Source: Bacteriovoracaceae bacterium UBA4573
GTDB lineage: Bacteria; Bdellovibrionota; UBA1018; UBA923
DNA: 6,592 bases
NCBI GenBank assembly: GCA_002387735.1
Contig: DGKJ01000036.1
Coordinates: 9,931 to 16,522 of the forward strand
Direction: 5' to 3'
The first letter of the stretch is position 1. Every line of letters begins with the position of its first letter. Under the pieces are notes generated by a model, which was not told where the DNA came from, did not search any database, and was given only the letters and a program-made list of their open reading frames with translations. Below, piece after piece: positions 5,817-6,592 of the stretch. The position numbers and the translations under genes were made by a program.

Positions 5817-6592
5817 ATGTTTCTCATGGCCCAAACCACTCCGCTCATGCAGCAGTACAACGAAATCAAGAGTCGCCACCAAGACTCCCTTCTGCTTTTT
5901 CGCATGGGGGATTTTTACGAGCTCTTCGGGACCGACGCGGTGGAAGCGGCCAAAATTCTCGATATTGCCCTCACCACACGCAACAAGAACGACCCCACAG
6001 CCCTTCAGATGTGCGGTGTGCCTCACCATGCGCTACAGAACTATTTGCCAAAACTCATTGCAGCCGGCAAGAAAGTGGCCCTCTGCGAACAGCTTGAGAA
6101 TCCGAGCGAAGCAAAAGGAATCGTTCGGCGCGACGTGGTACGAGTGATCAGCCCAGGCACCCAACTCGACCCCGAGGTGCTAGACCGTACGCGCCCTAAC
6201 CTTACTCATGCGGCACTGACCCGCTCCGACGGGTCGGTTTACTGGGCGACCTGCGACTTCAGCACGGGGCATTTCTGGTTCGGGGCTACCAAAACCCTCA
6301 CCGATTGGGAGCTGTTTCTAAAAACCCTCGCACCTAGCGAAGTCATTTTGCCACAGTCCCCCAATGGTGGCGCTCGCAACAAAGTAAAAGAACTCTTGCC
6401 GTCGGCTTACGTACAAGAAGTCCCAGAGTTTTATTTCGATGAACAATACGGGCGCGATCGTTTAAGCGAACAATTTGGTGCCATTCATACGGACGCGATT
6501 AATCCGAAGCTTTCCCAAAATAACAGCCATATCGGCCCATGTGCGGCGCTAATTAAGTTGTTCCAAGAAACCCAAAAGACTCAACGCATACT
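5817..6592 (+). CDS. mutS: DNA mismatch repair protein MutS, N-terminal part, cut by window end
   Basis: The frame from 5817 stays open to the right edge and encodes about 258 residues, the first third of a protein usually near 850. MutS recognises base mismatches and small loops in newly replicated DNA and recruits MutL. Numbered from base 5817, residues 8-37 match the mismatch-recognition domain: TPLMQQY, then LLLFRMGDFYELF. Phe33 and Glu35 are the F-x-E pair that stacks on and contacts the mismatched base (E. coli Phe36 and Glu38). Further conserved stretches are LDIALTTR, CGVPHHA, YLPKLIAAGKKVALCEQ, VVRVISPGT and the start of the connector domain (VYWATCDFSTGHF). The clamp, lever and ATPase parts lie beyond the window. 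Two starts are possible: ATG at 5817 (just after an in-frame TAG at 5811) or ATG at 5826. Neither has a strong Shine-Dalgarno. The ATG at 5847 lies inside the conserved TPLMQQY and is too late. Confidence 0.95.
   Translation, partial: MFLMAQTTPLMQQYNEIKSRHQDSLLLFRMGDFYELFGTDAVEAAKILDIALTTRNKNDPTALQMCGVPHHALQNYLPKLIAAGKKVALCEQLENPSEAKGIVRRDVVRVISPGTQLDPEVLDRTRPNLTHAALTRSDGSVYWATCDFSTGHFWFGATKTLTDWELFLKTLAPSEVILPQSPNGGARNKVKELLPSAYVQEVPEFYFDEQYGRDRLSEQFGAIHTDAINPKLSQNNSHIGPCAALIKLFQETQKTQRI

Noticed and set aside
5788..6147. 119-codon + strand open frame
   Set aside because: It lies in another frame across the conserved start of mutS and is a shadow of it.

Overview
The window holds five protein-coding genes, all on the + strand and tightly packed. 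Two are cut by the window edges. There are no RNA genes, insertion sequences, CRISPR arrays or obvious mobile-element remains. The host looks like a Gram-negative bacterium of moderate GC content: it has a lipoprotein signal peptide, a periplasmic-type DsbA fold and a bacterial MutS. A Bdellovibrionota or other deltaproteobacteria-like lineage is my best guess from the overall style, but this is weak inference.

Region by region: (1) 1-744 is the 3' two-thirds of a P1-family (DmpA/BapA-type) self-processing aminopeptidase. (2) 745-854 is a short gap with a possible promoter and a strong Shine-Dalgarno. It leads into 855-1922, a thiol-disulfide oxidoreductase lipoprotein with a SurA-like helical N-terminal part and a DsbA-like thioredoxin domain (CPFC). 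A strong intrinsic terminator at 1949-1984 closes this unit. (3) A new unit starts with a ribosome-binding site placed in a hairpin loop (2055-2078). It encodes a 650-residue protein (2082-4034) without proline, cysteine or tryptophan. By hand count it keeps one 11-residue (hendecad) register over about 59 consecutive repeats, so it should be a single very long rod. (4) Its last 26 bases overlap the start of pyruvate kinase (4009-5748). This enzyme has all its catalytic residues and carries an extra C-terminal domain with two four-cysteine ferredoxin motifs, predicted to bind two [4Fe-4S] clusters. (5) After a 68-base gap, mutS begins (5817) and runs off the right end.

How the genes relate: the peptidase and the DsbA-like lipoprotein look like separate units. 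The rod protein and pyruvate kinase overlap and are very likely co-transcribed and translationally coupled, and mutS may be read from the same transcript because no terminator is visible before it. The two points most worth following up are the pyruvate kinase-ferredoxin fusion and the unbroken hendecad rod encoded directly upstream of it.
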